Shown one piece after another: positions 46,501 through 53,499 of a DNA stretch of 64,000 nucleotides; the first letter of the stretch is position 1, and every line of letters starts with the position of its first letter. The DNA is from Bacteroidota bacterium (GTDB lineage Bacteria > Bacteroidota > Bacteroidia > Flavobacteriales_E > Vicingaceae): NCBI GenBank assembly GCA_013112545.1, contig JABFGJ010000001.1, positions 186,001 to 250,000 of the forward strand. Reading direction: 5' to 3'. Made by a program: the position numbers and the translations under genes. Under the pieces are notes generated by a model, which searched no databases, had not been told where the DNA came from, and saw only the letters and a program-made list of their open reading frames with translations.

Positions 46501-47765
46501 TTGCTTCTGCAACTGCTGTTATAACTGTTTTGGATACTATCAAGCCTTTAATCAGCAATTGTGTGGCTCCAATCAATCAAGCGATTGATGCAGGTAATTG
46601 TAGCGCTGTAGTTTCTTGGACTCTACCAACCACTGCTGATAACTGTATGATTGACTCTTTAGTGTCTTCTCATAATTCAGGAGATGTCTTTGCGTTAGGA
46701 ACAACTACCGTTACTTATATTGCTTATGATCCCTCCATGAATTCTGATACTTGCTCCTTTACAGTGACCATCACTGATGACGAAGATCCTGTGATTTCAG
46801 GAATCCCTGCTGATATAACGGTGAACAATGATTTAGGTAATTGCTCTGCTGTTGTTACATGGACAGCGCCATCTGCTGCTGATAATTGTACCTTGGATTC
46901 TTTGGTGAGTTCTTCTAATTCAGGTGATGCTTTCCCGGTTGGAACAACAACCATAACTTATACTGCTTATGATGCGGCGATGAATACTTCAGTTGTTTCA
47001 TTTACTGTTACCGTTAACGATACTGAACTTCCAACGATTGTTTGTCCTAACGACATCGCTCAATGTGATTCTATTGTTTATTGGTCTTCCCCTGTTGGTA
47101 ATGATAATTGCACTGTAGCTTCTACTGTCCGTTTTGATGCTGAGCCTTTTAGCTCAGGAGATGAGTTTCCAATAGGAACAACTACTCTTTCGTATCAAGT
47201 AACAGACATTCATAACAATCAAACTACTTGCGATTTTGACGTAACCGTCTTTACTCCTCCAGTTGCACATGCAGGTCCAAACTTGGCTACAAGAGATATA
47301 GTGCCTATCCCAATTCAGGCGAAAGCAACCAATGCACAAAGTGTGTTGTGGAGTCCTTTTGAGAGTTTGAATGATGAAACAGTTATTGCTCCTCTTGCTA
47401 ATCCACAGTTGACTACTGTTTACTCCATGACTGTTACAAGTCCTGATGGTTGTACCGATACCGACACCATGACCATAACAGTTGATGTGGTTGAGAATTT
47501 GGTTGCAACTACTCTATTCTCTCCGAATGGTGATGGAATGAATGATACTTGGGTGATTAACAAACCTGCTTTAATTAGTGGCTGTCGAGTAATCATTGTG
47601 AACCGAAATGGTTCAGAGGTTTATTCAACTAGCAATTACAACAACGATTGGGATGCAACCATTAATGGAGCTGAACTTCCTGAAGGCACTTATTATTATG
47701 TTATCGATTGTCCTGACGGAAGAGAGTTCAATGGTCCAATAACAGTAATCAGAGAAAAACGTTAA
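40551..47765 (+). CDS. Giant T9SS-secreted surface protein with three predicted beta-propellers
   Basis: A 2404-aa protein from ATG 40551, chosen because a signal peptide starts there (LFALLVCSFALLATNFVTAQ); the frame is open back to 40443. Domains in approximate order: seven FG-GAP-like repeats (30-408, core VSMPDANTVAIGA); an Ig-like domain split by seven repeats of core SLAIDxxGTPYVAYRD (446-794); a SYTW-type module ending GCDSISTL; a second split Ig-like domain with seven more such repeats (919-1267); another SYTW-type module; eight 80-aa cysteine-containing repeats (1357-1997); three HYR-like domains (1997-2235); an Ig/PKD-like domain; and a gliding-type C-terminal domain (2322-2404, FSPNGDGMNDTW) marking type B T9SS export. 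It is probably an adhesin or motility-surface protein. The following PorP-OmpA gene is the likely export or attachment partner. Confidence 0.9.
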   Translation: MTGLKLQSKLFALLVCSFALLATNFVTAQIQIGSDIDGESLYDFSGRTSMPDAFTVAIGATGNSGNGSGSGHVRVFRLVAGAWIQKGTDIDGEAAGDNSGVSVSMPDSNTVAIGATLNNGNGQRSGHVRVFSWNGSTWVQKGLDIDGEVAFLESGNSVSMPDANTLAIGTMKGSAVASNAGQVRVFQFIGGAWVQKGGNIDGEAAQDGSGVSVSMPDANTVGIGALSNDGNGMNAGHVRVYVWNGTGWIQKGSDLDGEAAGDQSGRAISMPDINTVAIGASSNSANGSHSGHVRIYNWNGTAWTQKGADIDGLPGEQFGTSVSMPNANTVAVGAPGNNNNNGNSSGAVRIYGWNGSAWLQRGNDIIGEASNDISGYSVSMPDVNTIGIGAILNGGSAINAGHVRVFDVSPPPIATVSIDNKNSAVLCSGNSILVTATATNSNVFEWRNLDSAVWRSEGNAGISSTQASYQSLAIDAVGTPYVAYMDNGVGSKTTVKKFDGTSWITVGNPGFSAGSATYQSLAIDRLGTPYVAFQDFGSGQKATVMKYNGSAWVNVGAAGFSPGVVFDLSLAIDNSGTPYLAFRDFGNGQRTTVMKYDGSNWITVGNAGFSAGSADYQNIAIDAAGNPIVAYRDAAASNKATVMKFNGSSWGTIGNAGFSTSNSSFNSLAIDASGNPIVAFRDGSVSNKATVMKYDGSAWVVVGSPGISLGDIQYTSVVVDELGIPYVAYADFGDNGRISVKKFDGSSWVSIGNAAVSAGQTQFANLAISILGTPYVAFRDYSDSAKTTVMKLDAPIISSSSTVNINKPGNYQILAYGSTTAAYDEITVTQGNSAMTNTSVIVSSASYTWADNGQTYTTSGTYSDTLTTVSGCDSISTLILNFKPTISIDNGDSVVLCGLDSIYLTTTFTNISANPNSLVWRNLDSADWSVEGNAGFSAGIASYLSLAVDNSGTPYVAYRDEGVGNKTTVQKFDGSNWVNVGSPSFSVGATFDHSIAIDSTGTPYVVYRDLGLAPGSQATVMRFDGNAWVSTGNGGFSTRSTNRTKIAFDDSGMLYLVYEDPFSGGKVTVEKYDGTSWSTVGVRGFSAGQSAYPSIAFDGSTPYVAFQDATNGQRTTVMKFDGSAWVVVGTPGFSQGSSEFQNLVISNSGTPSVAYKDNGLRGVIVVEQFDGNTWNTLPNGGLAATNISANSLAVDNSGTLYLLFSDPSRGNRASLMKFNGSSWEFVGSRGFSSGSSGQINLAFDNSGTPYAGFIDGPNFNKATVMKSVSPILSFGNGISIAKPGTYQVTAISGNLTAFDTIVISSGVNTFASFSVNTCSSYSWQGSTFTTSGTYYAVIPNAAGCDSIMTLNLTFDNIKPTVVTKNTSLYLDSAGVANISIADVNDGSSDNCGTPTLALSKSIFTCTDLGSNTVWLIATDSSGNVDSSSAIVTVIDTVRPTVLTNNISVYLDSTGSVSIVPAYINNSSADACGIASLSISKNIFTCSEIGTNTIRLIATDNNGNIDSATAIVTVIDTVKPKVSTNNISVFLDNSGSVSITPSDVNGTTTDNCGTPTLTLSKNSFTCTEVGANTIWLIATDSNGNVDSTSSIVTVIDTLKPTVVTQNILVYLDNSGSVSIVPADINNNSNDVCGTPTLSLDKTSFTCAEVGANTVYLIATDVNNNIDSAMATATVIDTIKPSVITQNINVYLDATGNVSIVPTDVDNGSTDVCGAPTLSLAVSSFTCAEVGANTVWLKATDVNGNIDSTSATVTVLDTIKPTVITQNINAYLDATGNVSIVPTDVDNGSTDVCGAPTLSLAVSSFTCAEVGANIVTLTATDVNSNAAFATAVVTVLDTIKPTVITQNINAYLDATGNVSIVPTDVDNGSSDICGAPTLTIDVNSFTCAEVGANTVTLTATDVNNNVASATVTVTVIDTIKPAVITQNINAYLDATGNVSIVPTDVDNGSSDVCGAPTLSLDVSSFSCAEVGANTVTLTATDVNNNVASATAVITVLDTIKPLISNCVAPINQAIDAGNCSAVVSWTLPTTADNCMIDSLVSSHNSGDVFALGTTTVTYIAYDPSMNSDTCSFTVTITDDEDPVISGIPADITVNNDLGNCSAVVTWTAPSAADNCTLDSLVSSSNSGDAFPVGTTTITYTAYDAAMNTSVVSFTVTVNDTELPTIVCPNDIAQCDSIVYWSSPVGNDNCTVASTVRFDAEPFSSGDEFPIGTTTLSYQVTDIHNNQTTCDFDVTVFTPPVAHAGPNLATRDIVPIPIQAKATNAQSVLWSPFESLNDETVIAPLANPQLTTVYSMTVTSPDGCTDTDTMTITVDVVENLVATTLFSPNGDGMNDTWVINKPALISGCRVIIVNRNGSEVYSTSNYNNDWDATINGAELPEGTYYYVIDCPDGREFNGPITVIREKR
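44621..46540 (+). repeat. Eight tandem 240-bp coding repeats
   Basis: Corresponding positions recur exactly every 240 bases (for example 44641, 44881, 45121, 45361, 45601, 45841, 46081, 46321), encoding 80-aa units around KPTVITQN...YLDATGNVSIVP...CGAPTLSL...FTCAEVGANTVTLTATD. Each unit has two cysteines. The last four units are almost identical at DNA level, with about 110 identical bases between 45633 and 46000 in units five and six; the first four are diverged. This gradient indicates recent homogenisation or expansion at the C-terminal side. Confidence 0.95.
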
Positions 47766-47849
47766 TCAAACCCTTAAAAAAAGAAAACAATGAAAAAGAC
47801 TTTGATTACACACAACACTATAGATTTAATAAACACAAAAAGAGCAAAC

Positions 47850-49310
47850 ATGAAAAAAGCACTGATTTCTCTTTCTATCATAGGATTAACAGCGGTTTCC
47901 GCTGTTCAAGCGCAGCAGTCTCCTTTGAGTAATTTTTATAATTTCAACGAGTATTTAATTAATCCTGCTCAAGCCGGATACAGAAACCAATTAGAAGGTT
48001 CTGCGAGTCATAGAATACAGTGGCAAGGTATTGATGGAGCTCCTAAAACAAGCTTTTTGGGAGTGCATGGTGCGCTCAATGACAAAATGGGTTTGGGTGT
48101 AAAATTAAACATCGATCAAACCGATATTTTGCAACAGTTTAATGCTGCAATTTCTTATGCTTATCGCATTAAGTTAAACGAAGTTGGTTCCAGCTTAAGC
48201 TTTGGAGTTTCAGGCATAGCTTTGCAAAACTCAATTAACTATGGTGATGCGGTTATTGGAAATTATGCCGATGAGGTAATTAATGGTGGTGATCAAAGTG
48301 GGATGACTTTTGACGCTGAATTTGGGATTTTATATGAAATAAAAAAATTCAAATTGGGAGTAGCTTCTTCTCATCTTTTTGAATCGGGTGTAGATTACGA
48401 TGTACCTAACGAAAACAGAACGGCCACTTTTGAACGTGTGAGACAGTTTATCGCCTATTCATCTTATCAATTTGATTTAAATGAGCAATGGACTTTAGAG
48501 CCTTTTGTTTTAGTTCGAAATCAAGGACCTGGGAGTTTTCAATTTGAAATCAATGCCTTAACTGCTTACAAAGAAACTCTTTATTTGGGTGTCGGATATA
48601 GACAAGAAGCTGGTTACATTGGTCGTGTGGGTTTTCAAATCACGGATCAACTCATGGCCGCTTATGCCTATGAGTTTGGAAATACTGGTGTGGCTGCTTA
48701 CTCAGGTGGTTCGCATGAATTTATGTTGGGATACAGACTTGGAGGTTCTACAGCAAATGTTAATAAGCTAAATAGGGAACTTGGGCCAAAAGTAACTGAA
48801 AAGCAAGCTTCTGAATCTATAAAGGAAGAAACTGAAGAAAAGGTCCAAGAAATTGTTGAAGAATTAAAAGAAGAAAAGCCAATAACAAAACCAAAAATTG
48901 ATCCTCTTCCTGAAAAGAAAATTGTAGAAAAAACAAGTCCAGCCCAAATTAATAAGGAATTGAAAGAAGCTTTCCAAAATGATATCAAATTTGAATTTGA
49001 ATCGACTAACAAAGAGAATAGTACTATTGGGAAAAATGAAAGTTTGGATAAGATTGCTCAATACTTAAATGAAAACCCTGACAAAAAGGTAATTCTAAAA
49101 GGCCACACCTGTAATATGGGGAATGATAAAGTGAATACAAAATATTCGCTACTAAGAGCAAACACTGTAAAAGATTATTTGTTAAGCAAAGGTGTCAAAG
49201 AGGAACAAATGCAAGTTAAAGCCATGTTAGACACAGAACCATTAGTACCAAATACCTCTATTGCTAATAGACAGAAAAACAGACGTGTGGAAGTTGTACT
49301 AATCAACTAA
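47850..49310 (+). CDS. PorP/SprF-family T9SS protein fused to an OmpA domain
   Basis: A 486-aa outer-membrane protein from ATG 47850, preferred because it begins the signal peptide MKKALISLSIIGLTAVSAVQA; an upstream in-frame ATG at 47790 would add 20 non-signal residues. The PorP/SprF barrel (about 25-300) includes SPLSNFYNFNEYLINPAQAG at its start and HEFMLGYRLGG at its end. A Glu/Lys/Pro-rich linker (about 310-370) leads to an OmpA domain (about 385-486: ILKGHTCNMGN, LLRANTVKDYLL, NRRVEVVL). The Asp of the usual GHTD is Cys here. It follows the giant T9SS substrate by 84 bp and is probably co-transcribed. SprF-type proteins are needed for export or attachment of the adjacent type B substrate. 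Confidence 0.9.
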   Translation: MKKALISLSIIGLTAVSAVQAQQSPLSNFYNFNEYLINPAQAGYRNQLEGSASHRIQWQGIDGAPKTSFLGVHGALNDKMGLGVKLNIDQTDILQQFNAAISYAYRIKLNEVGSSLSFGVSGIALQNSINYGDAVIGNYADEVINGGDQSGMTFDAEFGILYEIKKFKLGVASSHLFESGVDYDVPNENRTATFERVRQFIAYSSYQFDLNEQWTLEPFVLVRNQGPGSFQFEINALTAYKETLYLGVGYRQEAGYIGRVGFQITDQLMAAYAYEFGNTGVAAYSGGSHEFMLGYRLGGSTANVNKLNRELGPKVTEKQASESIKEETEEKVQEIVEELKEEKPITKPKIDPLPEKKIVEKTSPAQINKELKEAFQNDIKFEFESTNKENSTIGKNESLDKIAQYLNENPDKKVILKGHTCNMGNDKVNTKYSLLRANTVKDYLLSKGVKEEQMQVKAMLDTEPLVPNTSIANRQKNRRVEVVLIN

Positions 49311-49327
49311 TAATAAAACCATAAACA

Positions 49328-49389
49328 CAAAAACCCTCCTTTTGATAAATACTTCGACTACTTTCAGTCTGACAAAAGGAGGGTTTTTT
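49328..49389. terminator. Terminator between the PorP-OmpA gene and glyS
   Basis: A long stem AAAAACCCTCCTTTTG / CAAAAGGAGGGTTTTT with a roughly 30-base loop lies between convergent genes and is flanked by A and T runs, so it can act both ways. Confidence 0.85.
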
Positions 49390-49403
49390 AATGCCTAATC
49401 TTC

Positions 49404-50936
49404 CTACAATACATTCCTCAAGCTGCAAGCTTTGTTGATGGTTTCATACAAAGCTTCAATTGCAATTCGTTCTTGTTGCATGGTATCTCTATTCCGTATA
49501 GTTACGGTATTATCTTCTAAAGTTTGATGATCTACTGTTATTCCAAATGGAGTCCCAATTGCATCTTGTCTTCTATACCGCTTTCCAATAGAATCTTTTT
49601 CATCGTATTGACAATTAAAGTCCCCTTTTAAACCATCAATGATTTCTCTTGCTTTTTCTGGTAAACCATCTTTTTTGGTTAATGGCATTACAGCCACCTT
49701 GTAAGGTGCTAAAAAATAAGGTATTTTCATCACTACTCTTGATGAACCGTCTTCTAATTGCTCATTTTGCAATGAATCTGCAAGAATAGCTAAAAACATA
49801 CGATCTAAACCTATGGAAGTTTCTACAACATAAGGAATGTAACTTTCGTTGATTTCTGGATCAAAATATTGCATTTTTTTACCAGAAAATTCTTGATGTT
49901 TCTTTAAATCAAAATCTGTTCTTGAGTGAATTCCTTCCAATTCTTTAAAGCCAAAAGGATAATTAAATTCAATATCAGCGGCGGCATTCGCATAATGAGC
50001 CATTTTTACATGGTCGTGAAATTTATATTTATTAGAATCTATTCCCAAAGCCAAATGCCATTTCATTCGGTATTCTTTCCAATGTTCATACCATTTCATT
50101 TCATCACCTGGACGAACAAAAAACTGCATTTCCATTTGTTCAAATTCACGCATTCTGAAAATAAACTGTCGAGCAATTATTTCATTACGGAAAGCTTTTC
50201 CAATTTGAGCAATTCCAAATGGAATTTTCATCCTCGACGTTTTTTGAACATTTAAGAAGTTCACAAAAATTCCTTGTGCAGTTTCAGGTCTTAAATAAAT
50301 GGTGCTTGTACCTTCAGCTGTTGAGCCCATTTCTGTGCTAAACATCAAATTAAACTGGCGCACTTCGGTCCAATTTCTAGAACCACTAACTGGGTCAGCA
50401 ATATCTAAATCAATAATCAACTGTCGTACCTCAGCTAGATCTTCAGCCTCCATAGCTGTTTTAAAGCGATTGTTAGCTTCATCGATCTTCTGTTGGTTGT
50501 CTAATACCCTTTGATTTGTTGAGCGAAACTCAGCCTCATTAAAGGAATCTCCAAATCGAGTAGCAGCCTTATTAACCTCTTTATCAATTTTTGCTTCAAT
50601 TTTTTGAACCCACTCTTCAATCAAAACATCGGCTCTATATCGTTTTTTAGAGTCTTTGTTATCAATTAATGGATCATTAAATGCATCGGTATGTCCAGAA
50701 GCCTTCCAAGTGGTAGGGTGCATAAAAATAGCTGAATCTAGCCCTACAATATTCTCATTCATCTGCACCATAGATTTCCACCAATAAGCTTTGATGTTAT
50801 TCTTTAGTTCACAACCCAATGGGCCATAATCATATACAGCGCTTAATCCATCGTATATTTCTGATGATTGAAAAACAAAGCCATACTCTTTTGCATGTGC
50901 TACTATAGATTTTAAGTCTTCTTCTTGATTTGCCAT
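49404..50936 (-). CDS. glyS: Glycyl-tRNA synthetase
   Basis: A 510-aa single-chain (alpha2-type) class II glycyl-tRNA synthetase. The N-terminal SSEIYDGLSAVYDYGPLGCE (about 20-39) and the YLRPETAQGIFVNF segment (about 218) are diagnostic. Class II motif 2 is FRNEIIARQFIFRMREFEQME (split across about 250-270), and the anticodon-binding domain lies after about residue 405 (PYKVAVMPLTKKDGL). Single gene, minus strand. Confidence 0.96.
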   Translation of the reverse strand: MANQEEDLKSIVAHAKEYGFVFQSSEIYDGLSAVYDYGPLGCELKNNIKAYWWKSMVQMNENIVGLDSAIFMHPTTWKASGHTDAFNDPLIDNKDSKKRYRADVLIEEWVQKIEAKIDKEVNKAATRFGDSFNEAEFRSTNQRVLDNQQKIDEANNRFKTAMEAEDLAEVRQLIIDLDIADPVSGSRNWTEVRQFNLMFSTEMGSTAEGTSTIYLRPETAQGIFVNFLNVQKTSRMKIPFGIAQIGKAFRNEIIARQFIFRMREFEQMEMQFFVRPGDEMKWYEHWKEYRMKWHLALGIDSNKYKFHDHVKMAHYANAAADIEFNYPFGFKELEGIHSRTDFDLKKHQEFSGKKMQYFDPEINESYIPYVVETSIGLDRMFLAILADSLQNEQLEDGSSRVVMKIPYFLAPYKVAVMPLTKKDGLPEKAREIIDGLKGDFNCQYDEKDSIGKRYRRQDAIGTPFGITVDHQTLEDNTVTIRNRDTMQQERIAIEALYETINKACSLRNVL

Positions 50937-50983
50937 GGCGCAAAAGTAATTTATTGCAAGTTGATACCGAACTATTGGACATA

Positions 50984-51013
50984 AAAAAACCCCAGCTTTT
51001 AGCTGAGGTTTTA
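50984..51013 (-). terminator. Terminator after the 51036 lipoprotein gene
   Basis: AAAACCCCAGCT / AGCTGAGGTTTT with a TTTT loop (one non-paired position) and a T run on the minus strand. It lies 22 bases past the stop. Confidence 0.8.
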
Positions 51014-51035
51014 ATAATAATTTAAAGATTAAGGT

Positions 51036-51869
51036 TTACTTAGATTCTTCTTCATATGTTATGCATTCTAATGCAGCATCTAAAGTTGCAGTTTCTGAAC
51101 CTAATGAATTTCCATCATTGCCTTCTTCAACTTTCATCATTTCAACAGTCGATAACAATACGTTACTACCGTCAAAAATAACTGAACCTTCAGTTCCGAA
51201 ATATAATATTTGTTCTCTATTACCTTGCTCATCTTCTTCGTAAGCAACTGCTATAACAAATGCTCCTTCATCAAATTCCCCAGACTCAAAGTCTAAGAAG
51301 TCTCCAATTTCAGAACCTCCATTATAAGAGAATACATACAGAATTAAATCTATACCATCGCTACTAGAAGAATCTAAACTAAAGTCTCCTGATATACCAA
51401 CAAATAAGTTTAATTCATTTTCGTTTTCAGTAGTATCATTACTGCTAAAAACACTTAAGAAATCAGCCTCAGCACAAAACGCAAAGTCTAAATCAATGTC
51501 TTTTCCGTCAATAGTTACGGTTCCACCTCCGAAGCCAAATGATTGGTCAACGATAAAACTTGTACCTGTTGATTTTGGGTCGGTAAATCCATTAGAACTA
51601 CCAGAACTTGCTGGTGCAAAGTTTGCTTTTGGTCCATCTGTAGAAACAAAAGAAACATTATTCCCATTTCCAACAAAAGTTCCAGAACCACTATTTGTCG
51701 TAGAGCTAGTTGATGCTGTAGAAAATTGTAATCTTTTAAATTTTTCTAATCGATCTCCATTTGAACTACCTGGATTATCTGATTCCTTTTCACAAGAAGT
51801 GAAAAGAAATACAGACAATGCCACAGCAGTAAGTGTTGCGAGTATCGATCTGTATTTCATTGTTTTCAT
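51036..51869 (-). CDS. Acidic Ser/Gly-rich lipoprotein of unknown function
   Basis: A 277-aa protein; ATG 51869 or the next ATG three codons on. A lipoprotein signal (lipobox FTSC, Cys about 26) is followed by a low-complexity linker rich in Ser, Thr, Asn and Gly (about 28-105, for example STASTSSTTNSGSGTFVGNG), then an acidic beta-rich region (about 105-277) with many Asp/Glu residues. No family is recognised. It is 52 bp downstream of a small barrel protein on the same strand and may be co-transcribed with it. Confidence 0.7.
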   Translation of the reverse strand: MKTMKYRSILATLTAVALSVFLFTSCEKESDNPGSSNGDRLEKFKRLQFSTASTSSTTNSGSGTFVGNGNNVSFVSTDGPKANFAPASSGSSNGFTDPKSTGTSFIVDQSFGFGGGTVTIDGKDIDLDFAFCAEADFLSVFSSNDTTENENELNLFVGISGDFSLDSSSSDGIDLILYVFSYNGGSEIGDFLDFESGEFDEGAFVIAVAYEEDEQGNREQILYFGTEGSVIFDGSNVLLSTVEMMKVEEGNDGNSLGSETATLDAALECITYEEESK

Positions 51870-51921
51870 AATATTCTATTTAAGATTGTTTAATAAAAAC
51901 GTCTTTCGTTAAGACTGCTTA

Positions 51922-52602
51922 TTAAAACAAGAATCCTAAACGAATAGAGCTATTGAAGTTAGGGCCTAAGTTAAAAGTACTTCCACCTGGAGCCGTTGCT
52001 GTTTTAGCATCTTTAACTGCTGGTGTATTTTCAGAATCTTTCTCGCTAACGCTTGCAAAACCAAATCCTACTTCAGTTCCCATATACATAGACTTAGTGA
52101 AATACCAGTCAGCACCAATCAATAAGTTTAAACCAAAAGTAGTTGAACCACTGGTTTTTTCACCTTCACGAGTTGTTGCATCTGCAGCATCCCAAACTTG
52201 ATTAGTTTCTTTATTAGAAACTGTAGAGAACATTAACTCAGCTCCGTAATATGGAGAAAGTCTGTCTGTACCTTCCCAGTGCATCTCAATACCTGGGTTT
52301 AAAGAGAATCCAAATGAAGATTTAACATCTTCTAACTCTCCTTTACCGTCAGCACCTGCGCCAAGATTCACCGTCTTATCAGAGCTACTTGTAACAGAAA
52401 TACCTAGTCTAAATGCCATGTCGCTAGATGAGAAATACCTTAATTTAATGTTGTTAATGCTAACTGGCTTTCCACCTAGTGGAGTAAAGTTAACTTCAAC
52501 ATTTTTTTCACCACCTGCTGGCTTAAAATCCTGTGCATTTAAATCACCTGTAGTGAATACCGCTGCAGCAATAGCTGCAATAAATAATACTTTCTTTTTC
52601 AT
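51922..52602 (-). CDS. Small outer-membrane beta-barrel protein
   Basis: A 226-aa protein with a signal peptide (KVLFIAAIAAAVFTTGDLNA, cleavage about 23). Alternating amphipathic strands with charged turns (INNIKLRYFSSSDMAFRLGI, FGLNLLIGADWYFTKSMYMG) and a C-terminal strand SIRLGFLF ending in Phe fit an 8- to 10-strand OmpW/OmpX-like barrel. The substrate or partner is unknown. A good phylum-type promoter lies 40 bp upstream. Confidence 0.82.
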   Translation of the reverse strand: MKKKVLFIAAIAAAVFTTGDLNAQDFKPAGGEKNVEVNFTPLGGKPVSINNIKLRYFSSSDMAFRLGISVTSSSDKTVNLGAGADGKGELEDVKSSFGFSLNPGIEMHWEGTDRLSPYYGAELMFSTVSNKETNQVWDAADATTREGEKTSGSTTFGLNLLIGADWYFTKSMYMGTEVGFGFASVSEKDSENTPAVKDAKTATAPGGSTFNLGPNFNSSIRLGFLF

Positions 52603-52642
52603 TTTTTTTGTTTTTTGGGTTAAATTTTAATTAAACTCGAGT

Positions 52643-52674
52643 CAAACGTAGTAAAAAAAATGGTTCATACCCAA
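52643..52674 (-). promoter_or_regulatory. Full Bacteroidota promoter for the small barrel gene
   Basis: On the minus strand TTG (52674-52672) is followed after 21 bases by TACGTTTG (52650-52643), matching the -33 TTG and -7 TAnnTTTG consensus with proper spacing. This is one of the clearest complete promoters in the window. Confidence 0.6.
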
Positions 52675-52898
52675 AAAAAAAACAAAAATGAAGTATTTAC
52701 CCTAGGCTTATTACGTTGTTTCCCTTAGCTCGTTTTTTCATTAAAGGCTTTGATTTCCTAGGGTTTTAATATTAAAACACCTATGTTTAAACACTTATTT
52801 TTTGATTTAAAAATTATTTTGAACATACCTTTTGTTGATAACAGGCCTTTTTTACTAAAAAATTCCTAAATCAATTTTCTTCTTATTTGTTTAAACCA

Positions 52899-52906
52899 TA
52901 GATTTG
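52899..52906 (+). promoter_or_regulatory. -7 element giving a leaderless DUF3109 transcript
   Basis: TAGATTTG is an exact TAnnTTTG match that ends four bases before the ATG at 52911, so the mRNA should start at or next to the start codon. Confidence 0.5.
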
Positions 52907-52910
52907 TCGC

Positions 52911-53492
52911 ATGATACAGGTTGATGATGTCTTGCTTTCTGATGAATTATTTCAGCGTTATTTCGTATGCGATTTGGCAAGTTGTAAAGGTGCGTGTTGT
53001 GTTGAAGGAAGTGCTGGAGCACCCTTAACTTTTGATGAAATTGGCATAATTGAAGAAAATCTTGATGCAATCTTGCCATTTTTAACCTCAGAAGGGGTAA
53101 AAAGCATTGAGAATTCTGGTGTATTTTATGTAGATACTGATGGGGAATATGTCACCACCTTAAACAATGGAAAAGAATGTGCTTTCACAACTTTTGATAA
53201 AAATGGAGTTGCTAAGTGTGGTATCGAGGACGCGCATCGAGCAGGCGCACTCGGTTTTAAAAAACCGATTTCTTGTCATTTATATCCAATAAGGATTTCA
53301 AAATTGAAGTTTCACGAAGCCTTAAATTACCACAAATGGGGAATTTGTGCCCCTGCTTGCGAATGTGGCTCAAAGCTTAAAGTAAAAGTTTATCAATTTT
53401 TAAAAGAGCCACTTATTCGAAAGTATGGTGAATCTTGGTATGCACAATTGGTAGAAGTAGATAAATTATTAGAAGAAGAGCAAAACACTTAA
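52911..53492 (+). CDS. DUF3109-family cysteine-rich protein
   Basis: A 193-aa cytoplasmic protein with the cysteine pattern of DUF3109, related to YkgJ-type Fe-S/zinc proteins: CDLASCKGACC (about 20-30), CAFTTFDKNGVAKCGI (about 89-104), KKPISCHLYPIRI (about 119) and CAPACECG (about 144). The clustered cysteines likely bind an Fe-S cluster or zinc. No biochemical function is known for the family. Convergent with ispG, with an 8-bp gap. Confidence 0.88.
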   Translation: MIQVDDVLLSDELFQRYFVCDLASCKGACCVEGSAGAPLTFDEIGIIEENLDAILPFLTSEGVKSIENSGVFYVDTDGEYVTTLNNGKECAFTTFDKNGVAKCGIEDAHRAGALGFKKPISCHLYPIRISKLKFHEALNYHKWGICAPACECGSKLKVKVYQFLKEPLIRKYGESWYAQLVEVDKLLEEEQNT

Positions 53493-53499
53493 TTCTTTA

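Larger units (their letters stand above)
52603..52910. other. Divergent intergenic region
   Basis: About 308 bp between divergent genes. Besides the promoter at 52643-52674 and the -7 box at 52899, it holds only AT-rich sequence; no RNA gene or ORF was recognised. Confidence 0.5.

Noticed and set aside
45601-46560. CRISPR-like regular repeats
   Set aside because: The units are 240 bp, contiguous, without unique spacers and in one open reading frame; they encode protein repeats.
44552-46576. Series of 60-195-aa minus-strand ORFs across the 240-bp repeats
   Set aside because: They repeat with the same 240-bp period as the sense repeats and are by-products of codon composition in the giant gene; no starts or motifs support them.
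47790-47849. Upstream ATG of the PorP-OmpA gene
   Set aside because: It would add 20 polar residues before a normal signal peptide that starts at 47850.
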